Below are positions 7,409 to 14,246 of a stretch of DNA of 18,802 nt, one piece after another. A model generated the notes under the pieces. It was not told the origin of the DNA. It ran no database searches and saw only the letters and a program-made list of their open reading frames with translations. The position numbers and the translations under genes were made by a program. Within the stretch, counting starts at the first letter, position 1. Every line of letters begins with the position of its first letter. The stretch comes from JAAYBT01 sp964404395 (lineage in GTDB: Bacteria > Bacillota > Clostridia > Acetivibrionales > DTU013), in contig CAYOKA010000040.1 of the NCBI GenBank assembly GCA_964404395.1, positions 1 through 18,802 of the forward strand, given 5' to 3'.

Positions 7409-7495
7409 CTAAACCGCCTCTTTCCGCAAACTCCTGAAGTATAAATGATTGCCGTCCGGATCACAAAAATACATATACAAAATTTTATCATTAAC
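7409..7495 (-). pseudogene. 3' remnant of a VOC/glyoxalase-family gene
   Basis: Between an in-frame TAA and a TAG, the minus strand reads 28 codons ending KILYMYFCDPDGNHLYFRSL plus five residues. The YF.DPDGN.L core is the hallmark of the last strand of vicinal-oxygen-chelate (glyoxalase/bleomycin-resistance) proteins. No upstream part survives, because the region beyond 7495 is the cotJ promoter area. The stop is followed in the same frame by the small Cys-rich ORF. This is probably a decayed gene truncated by rearrangement; the call rests on a short motif. Confidence 0.45.
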
Positions 7496-7538
7496 TTACA
7501 TTACTGTAAACATGTTGTTGGTTTTTTTTACACCATTA

Positions 7539-7576
7539 TTGAACGAATTTATGTAAACATGAATATAATATACAAA
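7539..7576 (+). promoter_or_regulatory. Candidate promoter region of cotJABC
   Basis: TTGAAC (7539-7544) and TATAAT (7564-7569) are 19 nt apart, a long spacer for sigma-A. The overlapping TATACAAA (7569-7576) resembles a sigma-E -10 (CATACAnT); a good sigma-E -35 is not obvious. Bacillus cotJ is sigma-E dependent, so the sigma-E reading is biologically more likely. The start would be about 20 nt before cotJA. Confidence 0.35.
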
Positions 7577-7600
7577 AAGTGTTGTCTGGAGGTATTTTCG

Positions 7601-7882
7601 ATGAACCCTAATATTATAAACCCTGTAATAAATCCGGCACCGTTCGAAAACATACCTGGGCCCAATGTCGCAAGTGTCACTAAAGGTGACAATTTTGACA
7701 TGTGCAAGCTTCAGTACTACAATCCCCAGCCTATCGTCGGGGCAAGGCTTGCTCATGCCTATGTTCCCTTCCAGTGCCTTAATTGCTTGTATCCCCCTGA
7801 TATCGGGCTAAAACAGGGCACAATATTTCCCGAACTCGACAGGCCTTATGGTGCGGATCCTGCATTTACCTATGATGGTTAA
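7601..7882 (+). CDS. cotJA: Spore coat associated protein CotJA
   Basis: Small inner-coat protein of the CotJA family, 93 aa here. The family core is clear: ARLAHAYVPFQCLNCLYPPD (residues 48-67), then IGLKQGTIFPELDRPYG. The N-terminal part is Pro/Asn-rich. I chose the ATG at 7601 because it has TGGAGGT about 8 nt upstream and matches family length; an earlier in-frame ATG would add an implausible A+T-rich segment overlapping the promoter. It is the first gene of cotJA-cotJB-cotJC. The products are made in the mother cell, and CotJA and CotJC depend on each other for deposition in Bacillus. Confidence 0.95.
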   Translation: MNPNIINPVINPAPFENIPGPNVASVTKGDNFDMCKLQYYNPQPIVGARLAHAYVPFQCLNCLYPPDIGLKQGTIFPELDRPYGADPAFTYDG

Positions 7883-7917
7883 TGACAATGATTGATATTA
7901 ATTAGGGAGGTGTTTGT

Positions 7918-8163
7918 ATGAAGAACGTAAAAGATAAGATGTTGAAAGAAGTAATGGCACTAGACTTTATGGCCTTAGAGCTAAACCTCTATTTAAATAC
8001 ACATCCTTGCGACCAGAGGGCTCTTATGATTTTTATGAGCACAGTCCAACAGGCCAAAATGGCAAGAGACAATTATGAGCGCATGTATGGCCCGATAACG
8101 GCCGCCGCGAGCATGTCATTTCCCTGGCCCTGGATTGAAGACCCCTGGCCATGGGAGCGTTAA
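7918..8163 (+). CDS. cotJB: Spore coat protein CotJB
   Basis: Short coat-operon protein (81 aa). It shows the CotJB signature: MLKEVMALDFMALELNLYLN at the N-terminus, THPCDQRAL in the middle and a Trp/Pro-rich end (FPWPWIEDPWPWE). Its molecular role is unknown even in Bacillus; it is made with CotJA and CotJC and is needed for normal coat morphology. The ATG at 7918 follows GGGAGGTG. It lies 35 nt after cotJA and 106 nt before cotJC, in the usual order. Confidence 0.95.
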   Translation: MKNVKDKMLKEVMALDFMALELNLYLNTHPCDQRALMIFMSTVQQAKMARDNYERMYGPITAAASMSFPWPWIEDPWPWER

Positions 8164-8179
8164 CAGCCGAGCAAGTGAA

Positions 8180-8242
8180 GTTTAATGCAGAATAGGTTTA
8201 ATGCAAATATAACTTAACAAAGCTTAACGCTATCTTAAGTTA
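8180..8242 (+). repeat. Repeats in the cotJB-cotJC spacer
   Basis: The spacer holds a 10-bp direct repeat GTTTAATGCA (8180-8189 and 8196-8205), spaced by 16 nt start to start. A perfect 8-bp inverted repeat, TAACTTAA (8210-8217) and TTAAGTTA (8235-8242), follows with a 17-nt loop. The hairpin is A+T-rich and lacks a T-run directly after it, so it is more likely an RNA processing or regulatory element than a terminator. Confidence 0.5.
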
Positions 8243-8269
8243 AAGATTTCTGAAAAGGAGGTTGTGTAA

Positions 8270-8932
8270 ATGTGGGTTTATGAAAAAAAGTTACAGTACC
8301 CAGTTAAAATAAAAAATTGCAATCCCAAAATGGCTAAATACGTTATTACGCAGTACGGCGGGCCCGACGGTGAGCTTGCGGCTTCGCTCAGATACCTGAG
8401 CCAAAGGTTTAGCATGCCTACCGAGGTAGCAAAGTCTACCCTGAACGACATAGGTACAGAAGAGATGGCACATATGGAAATAGTAGGTGCAATCGTTCAT
8501 CAGCTAACAAAGGGTGTACCGGCAAAGGTCCTCGAGAAAGAAGGCCTTGGAGCGTACTTTGCTGATCATGACCGTGCTGTATATCCGGCGAATGCAGCCG
8601 GCGTACCCTTTACTGCCGCATATATTGCATCAAAGGGTGATCCCATCGCCGATCTGGTAGAAGATTTGGCAGCAGAACAAAAAGCGCGTGCTACTTACGA
8701 AAACCTTATTAACATGGCAGACGACCCGGATGTCATTGACCCTCTCCGATTCCTAAGGGAACGCGAAGTAGTACATTTCCAGCGTTTTGGCGAAGCACTG
8801 CGGATTGTTCAGGAGAAGCTGAATGAAAAGCCCTTTTATGTTAAGAAGCCCGATTGCATGGATGAAAATAAGGCAGCCGTAAGTCAGGCCTTTGATTTAA
8901 GCCCTGCTGCCGGAGTCAAGGCAAAGAACTAG
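8270..8932 (+). CDS. cotJC: Manganese catalase-type spore coat protein CotJC
   Basis: Di-manganese (non-haem) catalase-family coat protein of 220 aa, thought to detoxify peroxide at the spore surface and possibly aid coat crosslinking. The ferritin-like ligand set is present: E35 (GELAASLRYLSQRF), E65 and H68 (GTEEMAHMEIV), E136 (EDLAAEQKARATYENL) and H169 (EREVVHFQRF). The last two are spaced as in Lactobacillus manganese catalase. The ATG at 8270 has AAAAGGAGG upstream. It is the last gene of the cotJ operon, with a hairpin terminator about 50 nt downstream. Annotators often call this family simply manganese catalase; the cotJA/cotJB context fixes the spore-coat role. Confidence 0.96.
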   Translation: MWVYEKKLQYPVKIKNCNPKMAKYVITQYGGPDGELAASLRYLSQRFSMPTEVAKSTLNDIGTEEMAHMEIVGAIVHQLTKGVPAKVLEKEGLGAYFADHDRAVYPANAAGVPFTAAYIASKGDPIADLVEDLAAEQKARATYENLINMADDPDVIDPLRFLREREVVHFQRFGEALRIVQEKLNEKPFYVKKPDCMDENKAAVSQAFDLSPAAGVKAKN

Positions 8933-8982
8933 TCCAGCTCTGCGCAGGGTGTTAGTATTTATAGTGCAGGGCAATTTCTTAT

Positions 8983-9018
8983 GCAGGTAGGGCTAAGGCT
9001 CCACCTGCTATTTATTAT
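8983..9018 (+). terminator. Terminator after cotJC
   Basis: GCAGGT (8983-8988) pairs with ACCTGC (9003-9008), with additional G-C pairs inside, and is followed by TATTTATTAT. The tail is only moderately T-rich. The facing short-chain dehydrogenase gene ends at 9095. Confidence 0.6.
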
Positions 9019-9094
9019 ACAGGTAACCAGTGATTTTTATTATTTCAGCTTCCGAAGCCCACTAAAATAAATTAATTGGTAATATGTCGTCATA

Positions 9095-9856
9095 TTATCT
9101 TCCAATACTTCCACCGCTGACATCTACTGTGGTGCCCGTCATATAGCTGGAGGCTTCTGAGGCTAAAAATGTTACCACCCTCGCAACCTCTTCGCCATCG
9201 GCTATCCTCCCTAAAGGAATTGCCTTTTTATACCGTTCCATGTTTCTATCAAGAGTATCAGATGTCATCTCAGTATGGATCATCCCGGGTGCTACAGCAT
9301 TGACTTTGATTCCATGGCAGGCAACTTCCCTGGCCAGGGAAAGTGTAAAGGTAACTACTCCTCCTTTACTGGCAGAGTAGTGAGACTTTCCGGTTTTCGA
9401 CCCGTTGTACGCAGCCTGGGAGGCTATATTCACAATATTTCCGGCTTCACCCCGGATTATTAGCGAATTTACCATTTCCCTGCAGGTAAGGAAGGTACCC
9501 GTCAGGTTAGTCCGTATTACACTATCCCACTCTTCCAGTGTCATATCCTTTACCATAGAAACAGGACAGATCCCTGCGTTGTTTACCAGGATATCCGGAC
9601 CGGGAAATTGTTCTAAGACCTCCCTGAAAATATGCTTTACATCCTCTTCGCAATCAATATTACCCTGAACAGTAATAGCACTTACTCCATAACGTTCTTT
9701 TATTTCTGAGGCAAGTATGTTTGCCTTCTCCATATTGTTTTTATAATTGATGGCAATATTTGCACCTTCTTGAGCCAAGCTCATGCATATAGCTTTTCCA
9801 AGGCCACGGGATCCACCTGTTACCAAAGCTGTCCTGCCCTTTAATCTAAAATCCAC
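9095..9856 (-). CDS. Short-chain dehydrogenase/reductase (FabG-like)
   Basis: Classical SDR oxidoreductase, 253 aa, NAD(P)-dependent. The dinucleotide loop TGGSRGLG is at 13-20, NNAG at 92-95, the active-site N117, S146 (NIASQAAY), and Y160xxxK164. It ends in the usual YMTGTTVDVSGGSIGR. This pattern is that of 3-oxoacyl-ACP reductase-like proteins. With no fatty-acid synthesis genes nearby it could equally act on a sugar, sterol or hydroxy compound, so I give no gene symbol. The start is GTG at 9856, with GGGAGG 8 nt upstream. It stands alone, convergent with cotJC and divergent from the DNA polymerase IV gene, with its own extended -10 promoter candidate. Confidence 0.9.
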   Translation of the reverse strand: MDFRLKGRTALVTGGSRGLGKAICMSLAQEGANIAINYKNNMEKANILASEIKERYGVSAITVQGNIDCEEDVKHIFREVLEQFPGPDILVNNAGICPVSMVKDMTLEEWDSVIRTNLTGTFLTCREMVNSLIIRGEAGNIVNIASQAAYNGSKTGKSHYSASKGGVVTFTLSLAREVACHGIKVNAVAPGMIHTEMTSDTLDRNMERYKKAIPLGRIADGEEVARVVTFLASEASSYMTGTTVDVSGGSIGR

Positions 9857-9907
9857 AAGAAAAACCTCCCGTCAATTATTTACCTGGCTATTCTCCAGTT
9901 TTTATTA

Positions 9908-9916
9908 ATTATACCA
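9908..9916 (-). promoter_or_regulatory. Extended -10 promoter candidate for the SDR gene
   Basis: The minus strand reads TGGTATAAT (9908-9916), an extended -10 element, about 50 nt before the GTG start. No good -35 hexamer is visible at 16-18 nt. Confidence 0.4.
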
Positions 9917-10007
9917 CGAGTGTAGCAGAAATAATGATATAACCGCTAATGAGCGCAAATTAGTTGGCTTATAAGGTTACATCGCAAAAGCTTCCTAAAT
10001 ATGGCTC

Positions 10008-10037
10008 TTTACTTTTCTGGCTACTCGGGTTTATAAT
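10008..10037 (+). promoter_or_regulatory. Promoter of the polymerase IV gene
   Basis: TTTACT (10008-10013, four of six) is followed after 18 nt by TATAAT (10032-10037). The start would be about 10044, immediately before the SOS box, giving a leader of about 90 nt. Confidence 0.6.
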
Positions 10038-10044
10038 TATAGCG

Positions 10045-10058
10045 CGAACACATGTTCG
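10045..10058 (+). promoter_or_regulatory. LexA (DinR) SOS operator
   Basis: CGAACACATGTTCG is a perfect palindrome and a full match to the Gram-positive SOS box (CGAAC-N4-GTTCG form). It lies just downstream of the -10 box, where bound LexA would block transcription of the Y-family polymerase. DNA damage should derepress the gene. Confidence 0.93.
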
Positions 10059-10131
10059 GTTTAATTGTAACCCTCGTGCCCTGCATCACCTATAGGAGCA
10101 ACAGTGCAGTCCACGAATCGAGGAAGCAGCT

Positions 10132-11370
10132 ATGAACAGAGTTATATTGCACAGCGATTTAAACAACTTTTACGCCAGCGTAGAATGCCTCTACGACCCG
10201 GAAATACGCGACCGTCCGGTGGCTGTATGCGGCTCCCAGTCTACCCGGCACGGTATTGTGCTTGCCAAAAATAATATTGCCAAAAAGTTTGGCGTTACGG
10301 CGGGAGACGCTATATGGGAAGCAAAATCCAAATGCCCCGGGCTTGTGGTGGTCAGACCCAACTACATGCGCTACCTGCGTTTTTCCATGCTGGCAAGGAA
10401 GATTTATGAAAACTATACAAATCTCATAGAAGCCTTCGGAATAGACGAGAACTGGCTTGATGTAACCGAAAGCACAAAGCTTTTCGGCTCGGGCGAAAGC
10501 ATTGCAAACAGGCTTCGCGAAAGAATCAGAAAGGAACTTGGCGTCACTGCATCTGTCGGAGTCAGCTTCAATAAGGTTTTTGCCAAGCTGGGCTCCGATA
10601 TGAAAAAGCCTGATGCTACTACGGTTATCAGCGAGGAAAACTATCAGGAAAAGGTATGGAAGCTACCTGTAGGCGATATGATCTATGTAGGGCCTTCTAC
10701 ACGCAAAAAGCTCACCAATATCGGCATATGCACTATAGGCGAGCTGGCTTGCGCTCCTCCAAAATTCCTGGAAGGGCACTTTGGACAATGGGGACGAACG
10801 CTCTGGATATTTGCTAACGGCTATGACGAATCCCCCGTGACAAAGCTTGATTTCCAGCCCGGCATAAAGGGAGTCGGCAATTCGCTAACCACTCCCCATG
10901 ATCTGCGCACAAACGAGGATGTAAAAATACTCACCTACGTCCTGGCGGACAGCGTGGCCGAAAGGCTTAGGCGCCATCAGCTCAAGGGCAAAACGGTTCA
11001 GATATACATCCGCTCCTGCGACCTTTCCTATATAGAACGCCAGGGACAGCTCTCGCAATACACGTGTACATCATCGGATATCGCAGAAAAAGCACTGGAA
11101 ATATTCGAACGGTCATGGGATTGGTCCAAAACCATCCGAACGCTCGGAATTAGAGTATCAGGGGTCACAATGAGAGACGATTGCGGGCAGATATCACTAT
11201 TTGACGATGAAAGGCACCTGCGCCGGGAACAGCTGGAAAGCAGCATAGACTGCATACGAACGCGTTTTGGACACTACTCGGTGCAGCGGGGCCTGCTTAT
11301 AAATAAAAAGGAGCTCAACGCAAACCCTATTGAAGAAAATGTAATCCACCCCGTATCCTTTTTTAAATAA
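10132..11370 (+). CDS. dinB: Y-family DNA polymerase IV
   Basis: Error-prone translesion polymerase, 412 aa. The palm begins HSDLNNFYASVE, with catalytic D9 and the steric-gate aromatic Y14 (F in the Escherichia coli enzyme). The second acidic pair D105-E106 sits in AFGIDENWLDVTES. The SVGVSFNKVFAKLGSDMKKPD segment, the helix-hairpin-helix region (VGPSTRKKLTNIGICTIGEL) and the little-finger domain follow in order. A beta-clamp binding motif QISLF is at 353-357. The SDLNNFYASVE/GIDENWLDVT version is typical of a clostridial DinB subgroup. The ATG at 10132 has GAGGAAG upstream. The gene is a single transcription unit under a LexA box and ends at a hairpin terminator. Confidence 0.95.
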   Translation: MNRVILHSDLNNFYASVECLYDPEIRDRPVAVCGSQSTRHGIVLAKNNIAKKFGVTAGDAIWEAKSKCPGLVVVRPNYMRYLRFSMLARKIYENYTNLIEAFGIDENWLDVTESTKLFGSGESIANRLRERIRKELGVTASVGVSFNKVFAKLGSDMKKPDATTVISEENYQEKVWKLPVGDMIYVGPSTRKKLTNIGICTIGELACAPPKFLEGHFGQWGRTLWIFANGYDESPVTKLDFQPGIKGVGNSLTTPHDLRTNEDVKILTYVLADSVAERLRRHQLKGKTVQIYIRSCDLSYIERQGQLSQYTCTSSDIAEKALEIFERSWDWSKTIRTLGIRVSGVTMRDDCGQISLFDDERHLRREQLESSIDCIRTRFGHYSVQRGLLINKKELNANPIEENVIHPVSFFK

Positions 11371-11413
11371 TGCGAACGCTGTAAATGCTACTCTAAATTC
11401 TACTGTGTGCCGG

Positions 11414-11441
11414 CGCAAAAGTGGTGCCTTTATGCGTTTTT
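11414..11441 (+). terminator. Terminator after the polymerase IV gene
   Basis: CGCA-AAAG pairs with CTTT-a-TGCG around a TGGTGC loop (11414-11436), followed by TTTTT. It overlaps the last codons of the convergent dehydrogenase gene. On the opposite strand the hairpin is not followed by T residues, so it serves the plus strand. Confidence 0.75.
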
Positions 11442-12398
11442 ATTAAGCCAATTTTTAGGTGCACCCTCAGTCAAAGTTCTCACAACATCCTGTGTTGATT
11501 TTTCCCTCAATTCAGTGCTTGATCCCTCTGAATAAAATGCTGCATGAGGAGTGATCAGTATATTGGGAAGCGATAATAATTCATTCCCGGCTTCAGGAGG
11601 TTCATTTTCAAGCACGTCCAAAGCAGCTCCCGCTAAAAGTCCTTTTTTCAGCGCTACCAGCAAATCATCTTCCTTTATTAGCGGGCCTCTGGAAGTGTTA
11701 ACAATGTATGCTGTACGCTTCATTTTTCCTATTGAATCCAAATTGACAACATGTCTTGTTTCCGGATTTAGCGGTACATGAAGGGAAAGGAAGTCAGATG
11801 TTCTAAATAAAGTATCCAATTCGCCTATTCTCTTTACACCGGCTTTTCTAAAAATTTCTTCCGGTATATATGGGTCATATGCAACAACTTCCATGTCAAA
11901 AGCCTTTGCTCTTTGCGCTACACATTGTGCAATATTCCCGAATCCAAACAATCCAAATACTTTTCCTGCCAGTCTGGGGATTGGTTTGGCACTGTTAAAA
12001 TTCCAGACTCCGGACTTCACGCCACGATCCATAATCTCCACTTTTCTTATGCCGCAAAGAAATAAAGCCATGGCATGATCAGCTACCTCGGATATACAGT
12101 AATCCGGTACATTCGCTACCATTATTCCCTTTTTAGTTGCAGCATTAACGTCTATATTGTTAACCCCTATTCCGGTTTTAATGATTAGCTTACATTTTTC
12201 CAATGCATTAATGAATTCTTCGCCCACTTCGGCATACACCGTTATGATTGCATCGCAGTCCTTGCCTTCACGAATAAGTGTCTCCACATCTGTGCTAGTC
12301 GCTACAACAAGCTCTGCGTCAATCTCCGACAGTATTTCCCTTTCGATGTCCTGGTCAGGAAATATGCAATCTGTCATAAGCACTTTATATTTAGCCAT
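11430..12398 (-). CDS. D-isomer-specific 2-hydroxyacid dehydrogenase (CtBP/SerA-like)
   Basis: NAD(H)-dependent oxidoreductase that interconverts a D-2-hydroxyacid and a 2-oxoacid, 322 aa. The nucleotide-binding loop GLFGFGNIA is at 149-157. The catalytic triad is R237 (NTSRGPLIKEDDL), E266 (DVLENEPP) and H285 (TPHAAFYSE). The PHAAFYSEGSSTELR end resembles the CtBP/hydroxyphenylpyruvate reductase-like branch, and there is no ACT domain as in long SerA. It is the last of four genes in the C-glycoside-type operon: the ATG lies 6 nt after the AraC-type regulator stop, and that gene's end supplies GGGAGGAG. It may reduce or oxidise a sugar-derived or aromatic hydroxyacid; the substrate is not determinable here. 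Confidence 0.9.
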   Translation of the reverse strand: MAKYKVLMTDCIFPDQDIEREILSEIDAELVVATSTDVETLIREGKDCDAIITVYAEVGEEFINALEKCKLIIKTGIGVNNIDVNAATKKGIMVANVPDYCISEVADHAMALFLCGIRKVEIMDRGVKSGVWNFNSAKPIPRLAGKVFGLFGFGNIAQCVAQRAKAFDMEVVAYDPYIPEEIFRKAGVKRIGELDTLFRTSDFLSLHVPLNPETRHVVNLDSIGKMKRTAYIVNTSRGPLIKEDDLLVALKKGLLAGAALDVLENEPPEAGNELLSLPNILITPHAAFYSEGSSTELREKSTQDVVRTLTEGAPKNWLNKNA

Positions 12399-12404
12399 AT
12401 ATTT

Positions 12405-13184
12405 TTACACTCCTCCCAGCCTTTTTTTGTAATCGCTTGGTCTTACTCCAAAATATCTCTTAAATGCCAGCGAAAAATATCTTTCACTTTTGTATCCAAC
12501 CATATCAGCAATTTCATACATCTTGTACCGGTTTTTTAGTATCATTCGTCTTGCGGTTTTCAGCCGTACAGAAATCAAGTAATCATTAAAATTATTGCCG
12601 GTGATCTGTTTAAACATAGTACATAGGTAGCCATAACTTATATGCAGCCTGTCAGCTACACCATACAGCGAAAAGTCCTTCTTTGAATACTCCTGCTCCA
12701 CCATTTCACAGGCTCTTTTTATCAGCTCTTGATTAGGCTCTTCTGAAAGGCTCTTCAGCGCTTCCTCAACCCTTTTTAGATGCTCCAGGTAGGAAACCTT
12801 CAAAATATCCCTCAGGCTATCTTCTTCATGGCCTAAGACATTGAAACTAAATTGTATTTTCTCTTTATGTATCTTATTGATTTCAAAACATTGGAGTATT
12901 TCATGGATTGAATTAATACACCAATTTAAAACTTGATTGACATCATCTCCCTCAAGCAGGTAAAACACACTGTCCACAAGACTTGGAATCGCTTCATAAT
13001 CGCCTTTCTCCATATTCTCTATGACTTTCCTGCCTAAAGCAATAAGCTTATAGGTTTTAAAGCTGTCGGTATTACCACTCAATTTGCATCGGCAAACCCT
13101 GCTGTCGGGGCGGTCGCTATATGTCCTATTTTCATACACACATGATAAATTATTATGCTGTAACATATACTTTGAACCTTCCAT
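12405..13184 (-). CDS. AraC-family regulator (YesN-like output domain without receiver)
   Basis: Transcription regulator of 259 aa. The C-terminal 100 residues form two AraC-type helix-turn-helices: FSLYGVADRLHISYGYLCTM and MYEIADMVGYKSERYFSLAF, with the terminal FKRYFGVRPSDYKKR signature. The central part (about 40-150) is helical and resembles the linker region of YesN two-component regulators. The phosphoacceptor receiver domain usually found in front is missing, and the first 35 residues match nothing I know. The start is uncertain: ATG at 13184 lacks a clear ribosome site, while the in-frame ATG at 13166 has GGAAGG 10 nt upstream. It lies between the sugar isomerase-like gene (40 nt) and the dehydrogenase (6 nt), so it is probably an operon-encoded local regulator. 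Confidence 0.82.
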   Translation of the reverse strand: MEGSKYMLQHNNLSCVYENRTYSDRPDSRVCRCKLSGNTDSFKTYKLIALGRKVIENMEKGDYEAIPSLVDSVFYLLEGDDVNQVLNWCINSIHEILQCFEINKIHKEKIQFSFNVLGHEEDSLRDILKVSYLEHLKRVEEALKSLSEEPNQELIKRACEMVEQEYSKKDFSLYGVADRLHISYGYLCTMFKQITGNNFNDYLISVRLKTARRMILKNRYKMYEIADMVGYKSERYFSLAFKRYFGVRPSDYKKRLGGV

Positions 13185-13224
13185 TGAATATTATGAATCA
13201 TGGCAAGATTACATAGCTTTTTGC

Positions 13225-14214
13225 TTAATCTTCGATATGTTTTGTCAGCAGCTGTGCGTAACGCCATGCTTGTTCCACACAGTCATATTCAAAGGCGTCG
13301 TGAACATATCGGTTGCCTTCAAGCTCTATTGAAACATACCCCTTGTAGTCCATTTCCTTAATGACCTTCATGACCCTGGCCACATCAATGCAATCATCAA
13401 CAAGATCCTCTGTTATACCAAAGGTCTTTGCGTGAAAATGCTTTATATAGGGCGCATAGTCCTTCATGATTTCGGGCTCTATATAGCAATTGAACCTGAA
13501 TTGATTTGACACATACATATCCTCAATAGGCGTGAGCTTGAATTTTTTTACATCCTCAAAAACCTCTTCCACCGGCACTCTGTTCCTATACGCTTCACTA
13601 CCGTAATCAATTACTTCTTTTCTTGCCCCCCGGCGTAAATAGTAATCATTAATAATCTTTGGTATAGAATGCATGAACATGCTAAAGTCTGCTATAATTG
13701 CAGCATAAGGGTTTTTCTCCATAATCTTCATAAATTCATCAATCTGGGGATTCCCAAGAAAATTAGGTGCATGTACCTCCATCCCTATAATAACGTTATA
13801 CTTTTCTGCATATGGAAGACATCTTTCCAGCAGGCTGGGGGTCATCAGGTCCTCACCAAGGGCGAACTGCTCTCTGATAATAAAGCATCCCAGCTTATTT
13901 GCTAACTTGACCGCCATGATAAATCGCTCCAGCTGTTCATCCTCCGTGATCGCGCGATGCTTATAAAGCCTTGTTTCTACAAAGTCATTCATACAGGTTG
14001 GTGTTGTGCCATAGCGCTTCATCATGCCATGCCATCTGTCTATGAATTCATCATTTATATTAGGGAATTCACGAATTGACTGATCCGGTATGATTTCAAT
14101 ACCCTTTGCGCCTATATCCGCCGACGCTGCTATAGTATCCTCAAGATCGAATTTCTTAAAATAAATTGCTTCCTGAAAAGTATATAATGATATACCCAGT
14201 TTAATATCATTCAT
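13225..14214 (-). CDS. C-glycoside deglycosidase alpha-like TIM-barrel protein (sugar isomerase family)
   Basis: Xylose isomerase-like/AP endonuclease 2 family TIM barrel, 329 aa. Four likely Mn2+ ligands sit at strand ends: E146 (IIGMEVHAPNF), D176 (AAIIADFSMF), H261 (IKHFHAKTFG) and E297 (YVSIELEGNRY), with H148 beside the metal as a candidate base. Such proteins include sugar epimerases, but the directly adjacent DUF6379-type partner matches the alpha/beta pair of C-glycoside deglycosidases (DgpC-DgpB, CarC-CarB type). These cleave the C-C bond of 3-oxo-C-glycosides. Start: an ATG at 14247 overlaps the partner's TGA, but AAAGGAGG stands at proper distance before the ATG at 14214, where MNDIKLGISLYTFQEA fits the family N-terminus. 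A plain sugar epimerase remains the alternative. Confidence 0.8.
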   Translation of the reverse strand: MNDIKLGISLYTFQEAIYFKKFDLEDTIAASADIGAKGIEIIPDQSIREFPNINDEFIDRWHGMMKRYGTTPTCMNDFVETRLYKHRAITEDEQLERFIMAVKLANKLGCFIIREQFALGEDLMTPSLLERCLPYAEKYNVIIGMEVHAPNFLGNPQIDEFMKIMEKNPYAAIIADFSMFMHSIPKIINDYYLRRGARKEVIDYGSEAYRNRVPVEEVFEDVKKFKLTPIEDMYVSNQFRFNCYIEPEIMKDYAPYIKHFHAKTFGITEDLVDDCIDVARVMKVIKEMDYKGYVSIELEGNRYVHDAFEYDCVEQAWRYAQLLTKHIED

Positions 14215-14246
14215 ATTTTTTCCCTCCTTTTTATTCCCTCTTGCCA

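Noticed and set aside
7192..7444. Plus-strand frames opposite the Cys-rich ORF
   Set aside because: Composition and residue pattern look like shadows; the minus-strand frame has the conserved-looking cysteines.
7445..7600. In-frame extension of CotJA upstream of 7601
   Set aside because: It is A+T-rich promoter sequence, and the ATG at 7601 has TGGAGGT and fits family length.
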